DNA from: Sanderia malayensis | Lineage: Eukaryota > Cnidaria > Scyphozoa > Semaeostomeae > Pelagiidae | Reading direction: 5' to 3' | Assembly: GCA_013076295.1 (NCBI GenBank) | Contig: RQOL01000729.1 | Span: 1,302,001 to 1,366,000 of the forward strand | DNA: 64,000 bases | Part shown: positions 11,801 to 33,308 of the stretch, piece by piece | Layout: every line of letters begins with the position of its first letter | Numbering within the stretch: position 1 is the first letter of the stretch | Notes under the pieces: generated by a model | Seen by the model: only the letters and a program-made list of their open reading frames with translations | What the model was told of the DNA's origin: nothing | Databases searched by the model: none | Program-made: the position numbers and the translations under genes

Positions 11801-14484
11801 ACGTAATAGTATTGAATATGTTCAGGGCGCAGGGCACAACTCAGAGCTCTTGCGCAGCACCAGAAAGATGTCACTGCGCATGCATATCAATCAACTATTC
11901 ATGATACCATTACGTCATGCACGTCCACTTCTCATTTACTTTTCAATTCAACTCATCCTTTATAGAAATTCACTCGTTTTGAAAGATGACACAGATTGTT
12001 ATGTTTAGGAAAGGAACAAAGCCATTGCCCTGCCTATAAAGGGTGTTTTCCACTGCTGAGTTGAAAGGGACCTTCACTAATAAAGATTCACCGTAGTTGT
12101 TCCTGCTGACGCAATGCAACCAATAAACACGCAGGGAGTGGGCATGAATTACCTGATAGCATTGTACATATGCAAATCTGAAACTCTTGATGCGTATTCA
12201 TCTTCGATTATGTGACAGTGAATTTGATTGCCCATAATCTGGAAGAAGAGATACAAATTACTGCGTAATATAGTTTGGCAACGATTCAATAGCAAATCAA
12301 TTAATCAAAATCTCGAACTTTCATCGAAGTTATTGAAAATGCTATTTTCCGAGGGGCATAGAATGAAAAAGCCTGCTTCAAGTCACTGTTTGCCGCGGAA
12401 AAAATGGAGGTGAACGTAATAAATAAAACTTTTAATACTCTCTTTATACCTCTTCGTTTATCAATATTCCACGCACAAAATCTTCCTTAGATTGGTAGTC
12501 GAAATTGTCAGTAAATAAAGGCATAACCTAAAACAAATTGTACGGCAGTTTAGACGTTTCCATTCACTTTCTTTCTCTCTCGCGTGTAGCAAGGCATGTG
12601 TAGCAAAGCATGTGCGTGTAACATTGATTCACTTGCCGTTGGAGCACAAATCGCAATGTGGCAATCTGCAAAGTCGTATCGTATTTGAATCGATTCTCGG
12701 CTCGACAGAAGGCCCTGTTAAAGAAAGGGAGTGACGTAGGTTATTACTGCATCCTGGCATTGATGAAGCTTGGGGCAAAATAAAGCAGACAATGGCTTGT
12801 ATAGGTTAGAGTGATTTCATTACCGCAGGAACTGAGAACTTCTTGCTATCATGGGACTGTTGGCAGTGCAAAATACGATTTGTTTTGGGATCGATTGCAA
12901 CAAAAATATCTTCTTCTAAGCATCTGAAAAATGATGTATATAAACCTACTTTATATGTTATTTTATATTACTTGTATTTTATACAAAATATAAAATATAA
13001 ACCTAGTTAGCGACTTAAAAAAGTATGATTATTAATGGATTGGTTACCTTGAAAAATGCCCTGGCTTTGCAGTCTTGAAAAGCATTGTCATGACGGAATC
13101 TTTCTCCTTTTTTCTCCTGGTCCTGAAAGAGGCAAGTGCCTTGAATACTTCTCTCTTTAAACAGACAGAGCTTCTAAAGTATTTGAAACAATTTAACAAT
13201 CCAGCTACGATGGCTTGGCTTACTTGTGCTGCTGTATGATGTCGCCTAGCTTTACATTGGATACCAAATCACCGGGAACTAACAGAAAGTCTGAGCGAAT
13301 GAAGCCCTGGCATAGAAAATTACTGTTGTTAGCTCACGTGATGCATATGAAAAGGAAGTAATACCTAATAATGATAGAGATACTAATCGTCTGTGCCTTA
13401 CCAAACTGATTCATTATATAATTAAGCAGTTATAATGTAGACTACAATTAAAGGAGTCATACCCCTCTGTCAATTTCTCGAATGGCATCCCCAAATGATA
13501 TGCAGTCCTCTGATGAAGATGTGACAATCTGAATGGGGCATTGTGCTGTGTTTTGTGCCCATTTGGCAGTGCTAGAAAAAATAAAGAACCAACTTAACCA
13601 ACCGCAATTAATCATCGTTCACAATTTAAAAACAAGAGAGGTGGATAGAGAAGGAGATTTAATTTAAATCTTGTTTTGAAAGGATGGTATATGAGAGCAG
13701 AAGGCTTAATAAAGCTTTTACGGGACTTTCCAGTGGTCTACTTTCAGTCTGCAAGAAATCATCAATGTGATGGAGATGACCAGCTGACCGAACTAACTCA
13801 AACAACATTACCTTGCATGCTTCTTGATGAGGTTTGCATTAGCACAGCAAAACAAGATGATTTCTTGAACACCTTCTTCTATTAAATATTCTATCGTAAA
13901 GTCCAGCAGCACCCAATTAACAATTGGAAGTAATGCCTGCAAAGTAATCATCCATTGTATACGAGGTAATTTTTTAAACTTCACTCCCACAAAGCTGACC
14001 TTTATTCCTCCCCCCTCCAAAATGGGTTACAGGTGTGACATGTGTCCACTGCAATTTTTTGGTTCAGATGATCAATCTAATTAGTTTTTGTATAATTTCT
14101 TATGTTGACACTTTTAAAGTAGCATTTTTACTTTAATTAAAACAATCAGTCGTGGACCTCACCAGACAAACTCGTCCGTCGCAACTGTTAAAATCGGTAA
14201 AGTCGCCCTCCTCCCCCTCCCTCCTTTCCCCACCCCAGATGACCAAGTCTTTAACTAGTGGGGTTTTACAGACTGGCCACGTTTTTTACTATTAAATCAA
14301 TCAAATTACGATTGATGACAAATGGCAAAGCAGATGCAAAACTTACCCTAGGTTTTTGAAGAGTAATAGGCAAAAATCTGGTGTTGAAACTATCAGCAAT
14401 AACGACAGCTTGCAGTGGGTCTTCTTCTTTATTCCACTTATCGTTCGGCGTTTCTTGTTCTTTTCCTTTTTTCTTCTGTGCCAT
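5846..14484 (-). CDS. EIF2B5: translation initiation factor eIF2B subunit epsilon
   Basis: Complete gene of 21 exons, 686 aa (human 721). Exons: 14347-14484, 13812-13936, 13463-13571, 13224-13306, 13048-13122, 12824-12923, 12637-12714, 12450-12527, 12153-12238, 11523-11627, 11122-11222, 10910-11015, 10744-10780, 8743-8869, 8556-8651, 7910-7996, 7323-7413, 7070-7187, 6796-6876, 6473-6643, 5846-5914. All phases close. It is the catalytic subunit of the cytosolic guanine nucleotide exchange factor that recharges eIF2 with GTP. The N-terminal nucleotidyltransferase-like domain starts at PLQAVVIADSF (LLVPGDLVSNV inside). Left-handed beta-helix repeats follow at about residues 320-450 (VVIGQNSVIGNGTYICKTVI), then an acidic linker. 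The C-terminal W2/HEAT exchange domain begins near residue 510 and ends in the acidic tail WLEEAEEESDEEESD. Intron 7 has a GC donor. Intron 13 holds telomere-like satellite. Confidence 0.95.
6106..6290. mobile_element. mariner-like MITE, family A, copy 1
   Basis: A non-coding element in the penultimate EIF2B5 intron. It begins TACAGTCAAAT and ends near AGTTGACTA, imperfect inverted ends flanked by TA. A second copy in opposite orientation lies at 61343-61508; both share a stretch around CTCTATCTAATT and GGATCACTAATGAAC. No transposase is present. Confidence 0.55.
9230..10080. repeat. satellite with interstitial telomere repeats (CCCTAA)n
   Basis: Six units of roughly 120-180 bp. Each has a variable run of CCCTAA (2 to about 12 copies, some CCTTAA), then a conserved segment with ACACCAGACACTGT, ATTACGTCATGCATAC, CTGCGCAGTAGCC and TATATGGCACTGCGCATACA. 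The segment start TGATACACCAGACA recurs near 9408, 9588, 9719, 9863 and (variant) 9983, with an older copy near 9280. A long Thr-Leu open frame across it is an artefact of the repeat. Confidence 0.9.
10105..10200 (-). repeat. tRNA-derived SINE-like fragment
   Basis: The minus strand shows an exact pol III B-box, GGTTCGAAACC (10125-10135), in a tRNA-like setting (GAGACCACT before it). The A-box side is degenerate and no cloverleaf is complete, so this is more likely a SINE relic than a tRNA gene. Confidence 0.35.
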
Positions 14485-15030
14485 TTTTTATATAACTGAA
14501 CAACTACCTAATATTATCATCCGAGCACCATTGACACGAAAATTCTTGCTCAAACGTGTCCCAACGTGTTATTTCCTTCGACGAGGCCTTGGCTAGGCCC
14601 AAAGCCGGCTTTACAACAACAACAACATACACATAATATAGACCGTAGGTCAGAAATGCACACACGTCATGTCTATGATTGTGTTTCAATAACATTACAA
14701 TGGAAAATCAACCAACTAACACAATGAAATCATGTTATAAGATCATATGGCAAAAAATGGTACTGAAAGCATGGTACTTCACGCTTATAACCAAAGGAAG
14801 TTTTGCAGTTTTGTGGTTAAAACGTTCCAGAGAACAAAGTAAAAATCTCTTCATGAAATTGAGAAAACTAAGTTGGAACACCTTAAAAGAGAACCATTAA
14901 CAACTATTTACAAAGTTCACTTGGCAAACAATCAAAATATTAGCCATTCTTGGGAGAACACTATTTATAAAACCCCAAATAAACATGGCATCTAAAAACA
15001 GTGCCAACAGTCTCACTTTCATGTCTCAGT

Positions 15031-23488
<8,458 letters not shown>

Positions 23489-24324
23489 TATTCTCCCAGA
23501 ATACACATAAAACCTTACTACTTGCTGTCAGTGGATTCTATGCAAATTGCACCAGTCTTTTAGGCCAACAACAAACTCCGAATATTTACCTGCGAAATTA
23601 ATAATTAATATATCCTATATAGACAGAGAGATATTAAAGTGTAACGAGAATGTCATGCAAATGCAATGGTTTTGTATTTATCTACCGCCAACAACGCAAG
23701 AAAGTAGGCGGTGGCGCGGCGGTGGGCCTGACTTGAACAAAACAGAACATGCCACGCTTAAAACACTGCCTGAATTATATGCATAGCGATGCGTGCAATG
23801 GATTTTAAAGAATAAATTGTAAAATTAAATAGCTATATAAGACATCAAACTTACATGAAATCCACTTTTCTTTGGAATGCAAAACTTTCAAATGATAAAC
23901 AATATGCACAACCAAGTCAGTTTAGGCCAATGGAGACATTGTGCTCTTGTTATATACCTCCCACCTTTCTGATTTCCTTATTCTTTTAACGGTTTGTTTG
24001 GAAGAAATAAAGAAATAAAAATACGACAATTTATAAAGTTTTTATATATTTTATATATATCCATCTCATCAAGTTAACAAGCAGCATTTAATTATTCAAT
24101 CAAAAGCTATCAACTGTCATCTATCTAATATCCATTTAATGTAACAACGACGGCAGAATTACTCTTTACGCACTCTGCCTATTGCTTCAATTCACAAGTC
24201 TAACTTTGTAGTCAACGGCCGCTTGGAAGCTTCGAATTTCGATAATAAGCTCTGATTTGTGTGGTGGGCACTTCGCGATTCTTAGCAATGCAAGAATATT
24301 CTGATGCGTGCAACTAATTAATAC
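23489..24324. other. intergenic, no gene seen
   Basis: Holds the promoter side of KAT6 and the 3' UTR side of the M1 gene. AT-rich, no convincing coding exon. A CpG-bearing segment near 23690-23720 may be promoter sequence, but I see no clear core motif. Confidence 0.4.
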
Positions 24325-26616
24325 CTATGAATGATAAATCAGCTGTGATCTCCTATATTCACCACCAGCATGCCCATCATCTAGTGGCACATCTCCACCA
24401 CGCTGTGCACCGCCATTGAATCCAGATACGCCACCCATTCCGCCGAAACCGTATCCTAAGCGATAATCATCACCGCTGGCGTAACCATATCCAACATGAA
24501 TCGTTTGCTTCTTGTCTTTCTTCTCGTTTGCTGTTGGTATTTCATCTCTCTGGCTGGTCTTTTCATCATTGCTTTCTTGTTTATCTTTATCGTCTTTTTT
24601 CTTGTCTGCTTTTTCTTCAGGTTTATCCTCGTCCGACTCTACAGCTTTGATTTGTTTTGCAGCCTCCTTTGGTACCTGTGACTTGATCCATGGCCATCCC
24701 CAACCGTACATGCCAAGACCAGCGCCAGGATATCCGTGGAAGAATGGCCAGCCGTAGCCTCCGTGGTAACCGATTGGGACACAGAATCGGGAAGATGGTT
24801 TCGCATCCTTGTTTCCTTTCTCGATAACATCGCGACAATGGTAGCCTCCTGCGTGGCCACCCCAGCCGAAGCCACCACCTCCCCACCAGACCGGTGCCAG
24901 TCGGTGGAAGCCTCCACCATGACCGTAATGGCCGTAGCCATAGCCAGACCCGTATTCATCGCCTACTCCATACCCATACGGCATACCCCATCCACCAAAA
25001 TATGGATTAATTGCAGCAATAACACCTCCGTGTCCATGATGACCATGATGTCCGTGATGCCCGATGAATCTTTTGTCTCCTACTTCCCCAATACTCTTTA
25101 CATCTTGATTTTTGGTAATGTCAGATCTGTAGCCGCCGCCGCCGCCACCGTATCCATGGCCGCCGTACTCGTGGCCGCCATCGTACCCACCATACCCGCC
25201 ACCGTGTCCCGCGTGTTCGTGGCCGCCATGACCGCCGTGTTCACCACCTTCGTCATTACCCCATTCGTGGTGGTATCCAGCGTGGTGTCCGTGGTGGCCA
25301 TGTTCGTGTTCATGCTCATCATGTCCGTGGTGACCACCATGACCGCCGTCTCCACAGCCTCCGCCATATCCACCGCCTCCGCCATATCCACCACCTCCGC
25401 CATATCCACCGCATCCACCGTGGCCTCCATGGCCACCGTGTTCACCTTCATGGCCGCCGTGATGTCCGCCTTCGTGGTCGTCGTATTCTTCGTAAAACTC
25501 GTACCTGTGTTGTATCAATGAAGCAGTTTGTCATGATGGTTACAAACAGTTGATCTTAAGCAAACCAGACAGCAGGTGGGCAAAGATCAGTCAAAGAAAA
25601 TTTACGAACAAGAATAATAAACAAATTAGATCGCAGCAATATATATCAATGTATATTCATTTCCATCTCACCCGTGATCGTGGTGATCGTGGCCGTGTTC
25701 GTGATGACCGTGGCCTGCGTGCTCGTGTTCACCATAACCATGTTCTTCGTGACCCCCATAGCCACCATGTTCACCATAGCCACCTTCATGTCCGCCATAT
25801 CCTCCTCCGCCATAACCCCCTCCTCCGTAGCCTCCACCTCCATATCCTCCTCCTCCGTAGCCTCCTCCTCCGTATCCGCCGCCTCCACCGCCTCCGTGGC
25901 GCTTTGCGGGATTCTCCACAGTGTCTTTGGCACTCTATGCGAGCAAAGATTTACGATAATACTTCCAATATTAATCATAAACAAAATTCTATACCTGTAC
26001 TTGTACAACAAAGTACAAAGATATTAAATACAGTAAAAACCCGCATATAAGAACCTGTAAATTTCCATCCAGGCTATTGTTTCAAGACAATAGGCTATTG
26101 TTTCGTCTATTGTTTTGAGCAGCAAAATTACCCTGAAGGTTCTTAATCCATTGGTTCTTATATGCGGGTTTTTACTGTAGCTAATGGATGCTACGATAAA
26201 TTCATGTTCATTCGTAGTTTTGAGATACATTAGCCATATATAGTTTACGACGTTTCAAAAAGGGAATAGACGTTCTCAAACAAAAATAAAACAAATAAGG
26301 ATAAGAGTACGTACTACTTGTGCAATATTTCCTCTTTTCTCCGCATCTGCAAATGACAAATGCCATTTAACTGTTAACGATCATTGAAATAACTTTACAT
26401 AGGAAGATATATAGTCCTATATAATGTAAAACTGTGTTACTTACCGTTAGCATAATCGTCATTATCACTGCTATTATCATCGATGATTTCTTCGGATCCC
26501 AGACTCTCTCTATTCACGGGCTCTCGCAAATCAACAGTTTCAACTGGCAATGCTAAAGACAAGTCAAGGCACAGTAGGAGGCCGACAAGAAACAGCAAGA
26601 ACAGGATAGAGCGCAT
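24325..26616 (-). CDS. secreted Gly/His/Tyr-rich matrix-like protein M1
   Basis: Four exons with closing phases: 26445-26616, 26315-26346 (donor could be 3 bp earlier), 25672-25934, 24325-25504; 548 aa. Start is the ATG at 26616 (MRSILFLLFLVGLLLCLDLS), giving a clear signal peptide cut near ALPVE. A short acidic propeptide ends in basic pairs (AEKRG, AKRHGGG). The body has GGGGY repeats, then GGH/HEH/HGH runs rich in His and Tyr. A Cys pair lies in HCRDVIEKGNKDAKPSSRF followed by CVPIGYHGGYGW. A charged Lys/Glu stretch (KKKDDKDKQES) and a Gly/Tyr end follow. No known enzyme domain. The composition resembles cuticle, periderm or adhesive proteins. It is the paralogue of the gene at 27716-33308; part of the last exon is nearly identical in DNA. 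Function is inferred. Confidence 0.85.
26029..26179. mobile_element. MITE, family B, intact copy
   Basis: Perfect 27-bp terminal inverted repeats at 26029-26055 and 26153-26179 (beginning TACAGTAAAAACCCGCATAT) with a TA target-site look. About 97 bp of non-coding interior. It lies in the second M1 intron. The TA/CAGT ends point to Tc1/mariner-type mobilisation. Confidence 0.85.
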
Positions 26617-27715
26617 TTTCAAGTTGCGTTTCTCCTTCCTCTATGCTCTTGCCATCGGCGGAAAACTTCCTGCAGAATCAACCTCAGCAGAGGTTAACGA
26701 AACCGAGTGAATATAAAGCATGCAATATTAATGAGATATCTTTGCTTCCAAGCAAGCGAATGGTTATGGGTCACACTACCTGTAACTCTGAGGGCATACA
26801 AAAACCGGCAATGCACTCAACAACAGCAACAACAAGACTGAGTTAATCCTTGCTAACTTTGTTTTGAACAAGCATGCACGAAACATGACCCAAGGTATCA
26901 ATATTGAATGGAAATAGGTGATACATTCCCGAAGTACCTTACAGTACCTTGTATCACTTTATGTTTTTCAATTACCTTGTTACGATGGGTTTGTTGTAAA
27001 GGTTATAAGTGGGACAAATTATTCAAAGCAATTATTTATGTGGCCATGAGTTAGAGCAAAACTGTGTTGCATTTCTTAATGCTTGATAAAAAATAGCCGA
27101 AAACAAAACTACGCATATGCCATCAGTGAATTGCTCGATGTTAAAAACCTCCCATCTGGCTACTGCACATTGCTCTAGTATTACGTCACTTTACCCTGAC
27201 CCTGCACAGACACGCATGCGTGCACACAGAAAACGTTTTTGTGATTATTATTATGATGGATTGCAGGTTCGTAAAGATATACTCGTTGAATTCATTGAAT
27301 TCGTTCTTATACATACGCTTGCTGTAGTAAGCATCAATTAAAATTGAAATATAGTAAATAACGATAAACAGTACAACATTTTCAAGGGAATATATCTCCA
27401 TGAATACATGAGCTATTAGCTGCTGGGAGGTTAGGAGGGACAGGATTCTGCGAGATAACAATTGTCTCGACATCCGACAGGGTTGATTTGGGCATTATCA
27501 TAATAAGAAGCAGTTTATGCACATTTAATGTAGATGCATTAAGCATATTTACGCATCATTCTGCAACATACTTCCTCGGCCTATCGCAATCCACCGAACA
27601 AAATATACAACACGTTTTAATATAAATTATACCATTGTAGCCTATAGTCGTATATAGTCGTATAGTCTAATAGTAATAAATGTTTACGTACTCATCGTCG
27701 TTATCAAACTGTCTT
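26617..27715. other. intergenic between the two matrix genes, no gene seen
   Basis: Should hold the M1 promoter and the M2 3' UTR. Includes a segment near 27110-27230 reminiscent of the conserved part of the EIF2B5 satellite (TATTACGTCAC, ACACGCATGCGTGCACAC). No coding exon found. Confidence 0.4.
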
Positions 27716-30700
27716 CTAATATTCGAGTTCTGAATCTTCGCTTCTGAAATAGCCACCGTAACCGGGCATGCGCATCATGGGCATACGACCGGGGAACATG
27801 AATGGTCTTGGCATCATTGGGATCATTGCTCGTTGGAAAGCTGCAATGTAAATAGCAATGCAAATAGAAATCAATCCTCTTGGCAAGATTCTAGCGCATA
27901 TAGTGATGATACATAGTCTAAATCTACACACCTAGACCACACATACACCTACATGATACAAGAGTACCGATTAACATGTAAGCAGGTTATTCATGCCACC
28001 AGGGAGACGAAAGAGGCTCGAAGAGAACGGCTTTACTCTTCTTAAGCATAGGTTGCATCATTGTTGATGAATTTCCTGAGGCAATACGCACATTTGCTAC
28101 CTCTAATCGAAATAGAGAGCAATAATACTTGTCCCTCGTATCCTCCCTTTCTGGTGTCTCATTATTAAAAAAATAAAGTAGTTTCAAAAGCAATTGGTCA
28201 ATTGATCAAAATCAAAGTGAAATTGGTCAAAATCATGGTTCACAGTGGTGAATACGATCGTGACGAATACTAGAATAATCACATACCTGGAAACCTGCCT
28301 GGTCCCATTGGCATGGCAGGCGCCGCCTCTTGCTGTTGACTTGGATAATCTGCGGGTCCCATCATCTCTGGTCCTGGCTCTGGACCACCCTGCTCTGGTG
28401 CGAACGGTTGCTCTGGTTCTTGTTGCGGCATCATGTTGCCATAACCGGGTTCTTGTCCGTACACTTGTCTCTTTGTTTTTGGAGCTACTACGGCTGGGGC
28501 CTTGGGAATTCTGTTCTTGATGTCATTCGTGGTTAAGGCGTGGCCTGGCCATGCGATGGTCGTGAAGCCAGGGTGAGTGACGGGATGTCCATAAGGCATG
28601 GCGTAGCCGAATCCGTGGTTGTTTGAGCCAATGTTTCCGCTACCACCGAAATGACGCTTTGATGCCGTCTCCTGTAACAAAACAGGGACAGTGATAGTTG
28701 CCACCAGGCGTTGTATTTTAAAGGCAATTCTAAAGACTGTTGGATACTCAATGTTATTACAAGTAGCTATTGTTGGATACTCAATGTTATTCTAAATAAT
28801 CTTGGATTCTCAATGCTATCATCAGCAATAAACGGGATAAGCCTGCAAACCTGTTTAGCAACTTCAGGTTGAAGGGTGTTCTCCTTCTGTGAAGGCATTT
28901 CTGATTTCTTGAAACTACCACCAGCATGTCCATCATCGAGTGGCACGCTTGCACCATGCTGTGCACCGCCACTGAATCCAGATACGCCGCCCATTCCGCC
29001 GAAGCCGTATCCTAAGCGATAATTATCACCGCTGGCGTAACCATATCCAACATGAATCGTTTGCTTTTTCTCTTTCTTTTCACCAGCAGTTGGTATTTCA
29101 TCTCTCTGACTTGCCTTTTCATCTTTGCTTTCTTTTTTATCTTTATCGTCTTTCTTCTTTTCTGCTTTTTCTTCTGGTTTCTTCTGTTCTGGCTGTCCAG
29201 CTTTGAGTTGCTCTGCACTTTCGGCATTAGCTCCCTGCTTTGGTACCTTCGACTTGATCCATGGCCATCCCCAGCCAAACATACCAAGACCTGTGCCAGG
29301 ATATCCGTGCCAGAATGGCCAGCCGTAGCCTCCGTGGTAACCGATTGGGACACAGAATCTGGAAGATGGTTTGGCATCCTTGTTTCCCTTTTCAACGACA
29401 TCACGGCAATGCAGACCTACACCTCCGTGTCCGTGTCCATGTCCACCAAAACCGTGTCCACCGTGGTGTCCACTGCCGTGGCTATCACCCCATCCATGAT
29501 GTCCATGGCCACCCCACCAATCAGCCCACCAAGGGTACGAAGCCCATGGGCCATAGCCTACATAGGGATAGACGACTCCTTGCCTTGCACTGCCTTCATC
29601 GTGCTCTTCTTCTTCTCCTTTTGGAATGCCACCTTTTGAGAAAGCCGGAGCCCCAGCGCGGAAAAAGTAGCCATGAGAACCAGGACCAACATCACCGCCG
29701 TGAGATCCGTGTCCAACAAAATCACCGTATCCACCCCATGGCCACGAGCCCCAGCCGTACCAACCACCCAATGGACGGTTGATTCTGCCAAACAGACAAC
29801 GGCGTCTTGTTCGTCCATTCAAGATTTCATTTCTGTACAATCCACCGTAGCAGTCGTCCAAAGCGTAATGAGCAAGAGCTCCGAGGTGACCATGACCATG
29901 ACCGTGTCCATGACCAACACCGTAAGACACAGGCCAGTAACCACCACCAATTCCATTAGCATAAGGATATATCACGTTGTGGCCAAGACCATGGTGACCA
30001 GCGCCGACTCCATAGCCATGAGGTAGACGAAAACCCCCAAAGTAAGGGCCGATTGTTGATAGGTGGCATTTTTTGTTTATGCTTCCACCACACCCGCCAT
30101 ATCCGCCAAATCCACCAAATCCACCGTGCCCGCCAAATCCGCCATGTCCACCATGGTGTCCTTCGTGTTGTGCATGCTCAAAATTGTGTTGATTATGGTC
30201 CCAGTCTCCCCAATCATCTCCAAAATCATCATGTCCAAAATTCCATGCACCTGGTTAAACAAGCATATGCTATACTATACTATACTATATGCCATATCAC
30301 ATGTGCTGTCCTCACAGGCATATAGTGCTCGTTTTACAAAGAACAACGCTTTAATAGCAGAAGTGCATAAAAGAAAAGACCGATTCTCTGTAGCCCCGAG
30401 CTTTGTGCCAGAGGACTCGTCAGAGAGACTATTCTTTGGTAATACATTTTCATATATTGTTGAGCCTCTGATAACGACCACCTCTGATCAGCAGCCACCT
30501 CCCATATGCGGCCACCCGAGGCCAAACTGTATATACATGCATCAGCCTGAATTCTCTGGCCATTAGTGTCTTAGCATCTCAAACATATGTTTCAAAGTCA
30601 ACAGGGATACAGAAAGGCCTATTGCTTTGCTTACCTCTAAGGTGATGATCGTGATGTTGTTGGTCGTGATGATCATGGTGACCATGATCAACAAAATGGT

Positions 30701-33308
30701 AGCCACCTCCGTGGCCACCTCCATGGCCACCACCGTGTAAACATCTCTTGTTCGTGCTGGCTGTTTTGGGGTCACTGCAGTCTGGTACCTGAAGAAATAA
30801 AATGTGATCAGAATCAAATATGATATGGCGTAGAAAAGACAGGAGATAAAAATGGATGTGCGGCAAGGACAAAATAATTTGCCAAACGAATTAAAAGATG
30901 AACATATACAACGAGGTTATGATCAGAGAAGCTAAAATAACTAAAAGTCAAAGTATGTAAAATAAAGGACACATCAATGGACAAGGATTAGTTACTAGAG
31001 ATATTAACTGGTACACGCCTGCAAAAACATCGCAATAAAAACAGAAAAAGCTGCCAGAAAAACCAAAAGAAATGTCAAGGAAATGTAATCAACTATTATA
31101 TTTATAATTTAGAATTATTATTGCATTGGTAATTTCGCATTATTATTTGTTATTAAGAATTAGTTGTGAATTTTCGATTTAGATTATTTTCTTGCAAAAG
31201 TTAACTAAAACATCAAAGTAAAATAAAATGAAAACAAAAATTATGCTTGACGTGTTAGCAACTGTGTTATTCATGGCACCACTAGTTGATACATAACTAC
31301 TTCTACCAATTGAAATAGAATTAATAGAACTGTTTAATGAATTCTGAATGTTGCACACATCATACCTGGCTCTTGGAGTGTCCATATCCATGGTGTTTCA
31401 TTCCAGTGTGTCCCCACTCCCATCCGCCGCCATGTTGGTGGACGTCGTGTGGTACACCCCAATGATCATGTCCCCATTGAACGTGACCGTCGCCTACCTT
31501 CCACCATTTCTTGTCTCCATTATCGTGGGCCTGTCCCTGTGCTTGGCCAGCTTCTGACTTGCCAGTGTTGGCAACAGGAGCTGCTTGCTGTTTTGGCTGT
31601 TGTTGTTGCTGATTAGTTGCAGCGAGCTTTACGGCACCCCATTTCAAGCCAGTTGACTTGCTCTGACCAGCCTTAGTTTTTGAATCTTTGACTTTTTTGT
31701 CTGCGGTTGCTTTTTCAGCAGCCTTTTTCGGTTTCTCTTCATCTTTCTTATCCTCCTTCGTTTTAGAAATTTCCGACTTGTATCCGCCGCCACCGCCGCC
31801 GTATCCACCATATCCACCGCCGCCGTGTCCGCCACCATGGCCGCCGTGCTCGCCTCCTTCATTGTGTCCCCATTCGTGGTGATATCCAGCGTGGTGCCCG
31901 TGATGGCCGTGGTCGTGGCCGTGATGTCCATGGCCGTGTCCACCGTAGCCACCATGTTCGCCACCGTGGCCGCCATGTTGACCGCCTTCATGCTCGCCAA
32001 ATTCTTCGTAGTACTCATAACTGGAAAAAAACAGAAATAAAAGTTGATCAGCTATTTGGAATATAGAAGAAAAGCAAGTGACCATATTCAAGAGAATGAA
32101 CAATCCAGAGTTTGAACACAAAAGGAGATTAATAAAACTTGTGCTCCTTACCCATGATCATGATGGCCGTGTCCATGTTCATGATGACCATGTCCACCAT
32201 GATGGCCGCCATGGCCACCGCCGCCATATCCGCCGCCTCCATAGCCACCGCCGCCATGACCGCCACCCCAGCCGTAATTACGCTTAGCTGAATTGACTTC
32301 AGCATCTTCTGCAACGGGCGATTCTTCACCTTCAACTGATACGGATTCGACGAGTGGAGAGTCTGGAACATATTCTTTTTTCGAAGAATCATCCTCATTC
32401 TAAAAAAGCAATCAACTCTGTCATTATTAACATCATCATAGCTAGACGAATACTCGGCGCGTGACACGGGAAGATTCAACAAAAGTCATCTCTCTATGTT
32501 TTCAATTTAGTGAACAAATTATCCAACATTACTGGTCTTTTAGTACAAAATTAGCAAAGAGGTGCAAATGTCGTAAATTCAATTACATATAATCATAAAT
32601 GAAAATAATAAACAATATCAAATTGCTCACCACTTCACCCTCTTCTTTCCCCTCAGCATCATCATTTTCTATGGTAAAAAAGGATAATTACTTCACTGTA
32701 CCAATCAAAGCACAATTAATATATTATTCATACGATCAATCAGCTATGCCACCATCACGATAATCCTGTCATTATCATAATTTATCATGATCATATTATG
32801 TTAGGAAGGTTGTAGAATGCAATGCAATAAATACTTCAAACTCAAGCATTTGCTCAAAAGGCAACTTGTATGCAAAAGCTAGCTATGGTTACTGCCATAA
32901 ACCTACTACTTGGTATAATCATGATAGGGTTAATCCCAGATACACCAGCACATGTAAGCAATAGGACAATAGGGCATAACAAATACTGTATTCATTAAAT
33001 CTTAACACTGTATCACTGAATAACGCGAATGTATCATATCGCGTTTAGCATTTTCCTCTAATTACAAAGCGGTTAATGCTGAAGTAACCGATTCGTTAAC
33101 CGACTTGTTAACCGACTTGTAACCGCTTACCCTCGGAGCTTTCGCTGTCGTCCTCAGTATTGCCATCGATAATTTCATCAGATTTCGAAGCATCGATCAG
33201 TGTTGTCTTTATCGGCTCTAAATCAACGATCTCAACCGGCAATGCAGTCGACCAGTCCAAATACAGCAGCCCTAAGGCTATTAGAAGACAAACGGAGCGC
33301 AATCTCAT
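27716..33308 (-). CDS. secreted Gly/His-rich matrix-like protein M2, paralogue of M1
   Basis: Eight exons, all phases closing, 1060 aa: 33131-33308, 32631-32668, 32152-32399, 31366-32020, 30635-30788, 28851-30250, 28287-28671, 27716-27840. Signal peptide MRLRSVCLLIALGLLYLDWS, then ALPVEIVDL as in M1 (ALPVETVDL). An acidic propeptide ends NSAKRNYGW. Then follow GGYGGGGY and HHGHGHHEH runs, a Lys/Ala/Gln linker, and several two-Cys modules (DCSDPKTASTNKRC; DCYGGLYRNEILNGRTRRRC; HCRDVVEKGNKDAKPSSRFC). The cassette shared with M1 covers about 28915-29400. Exon 28287-28671 carries HPGFTTIAWPGHAL and IKNRIPKAP, also found in the vWA gene, then a Pro/Gln/Met-rich end. No catalytic domain. The model could instead be two transcripts, because exon 30635-30788 has an in-frame retained end. 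Confidence 0.8.

Noticed and set aside
24736..25521. 261-codon plus-strand open frame opposite M1
   Set aside because: Shadow of Gly/His-codon repeats; the minus strand has signal peptide, splice sites and a paralogue.
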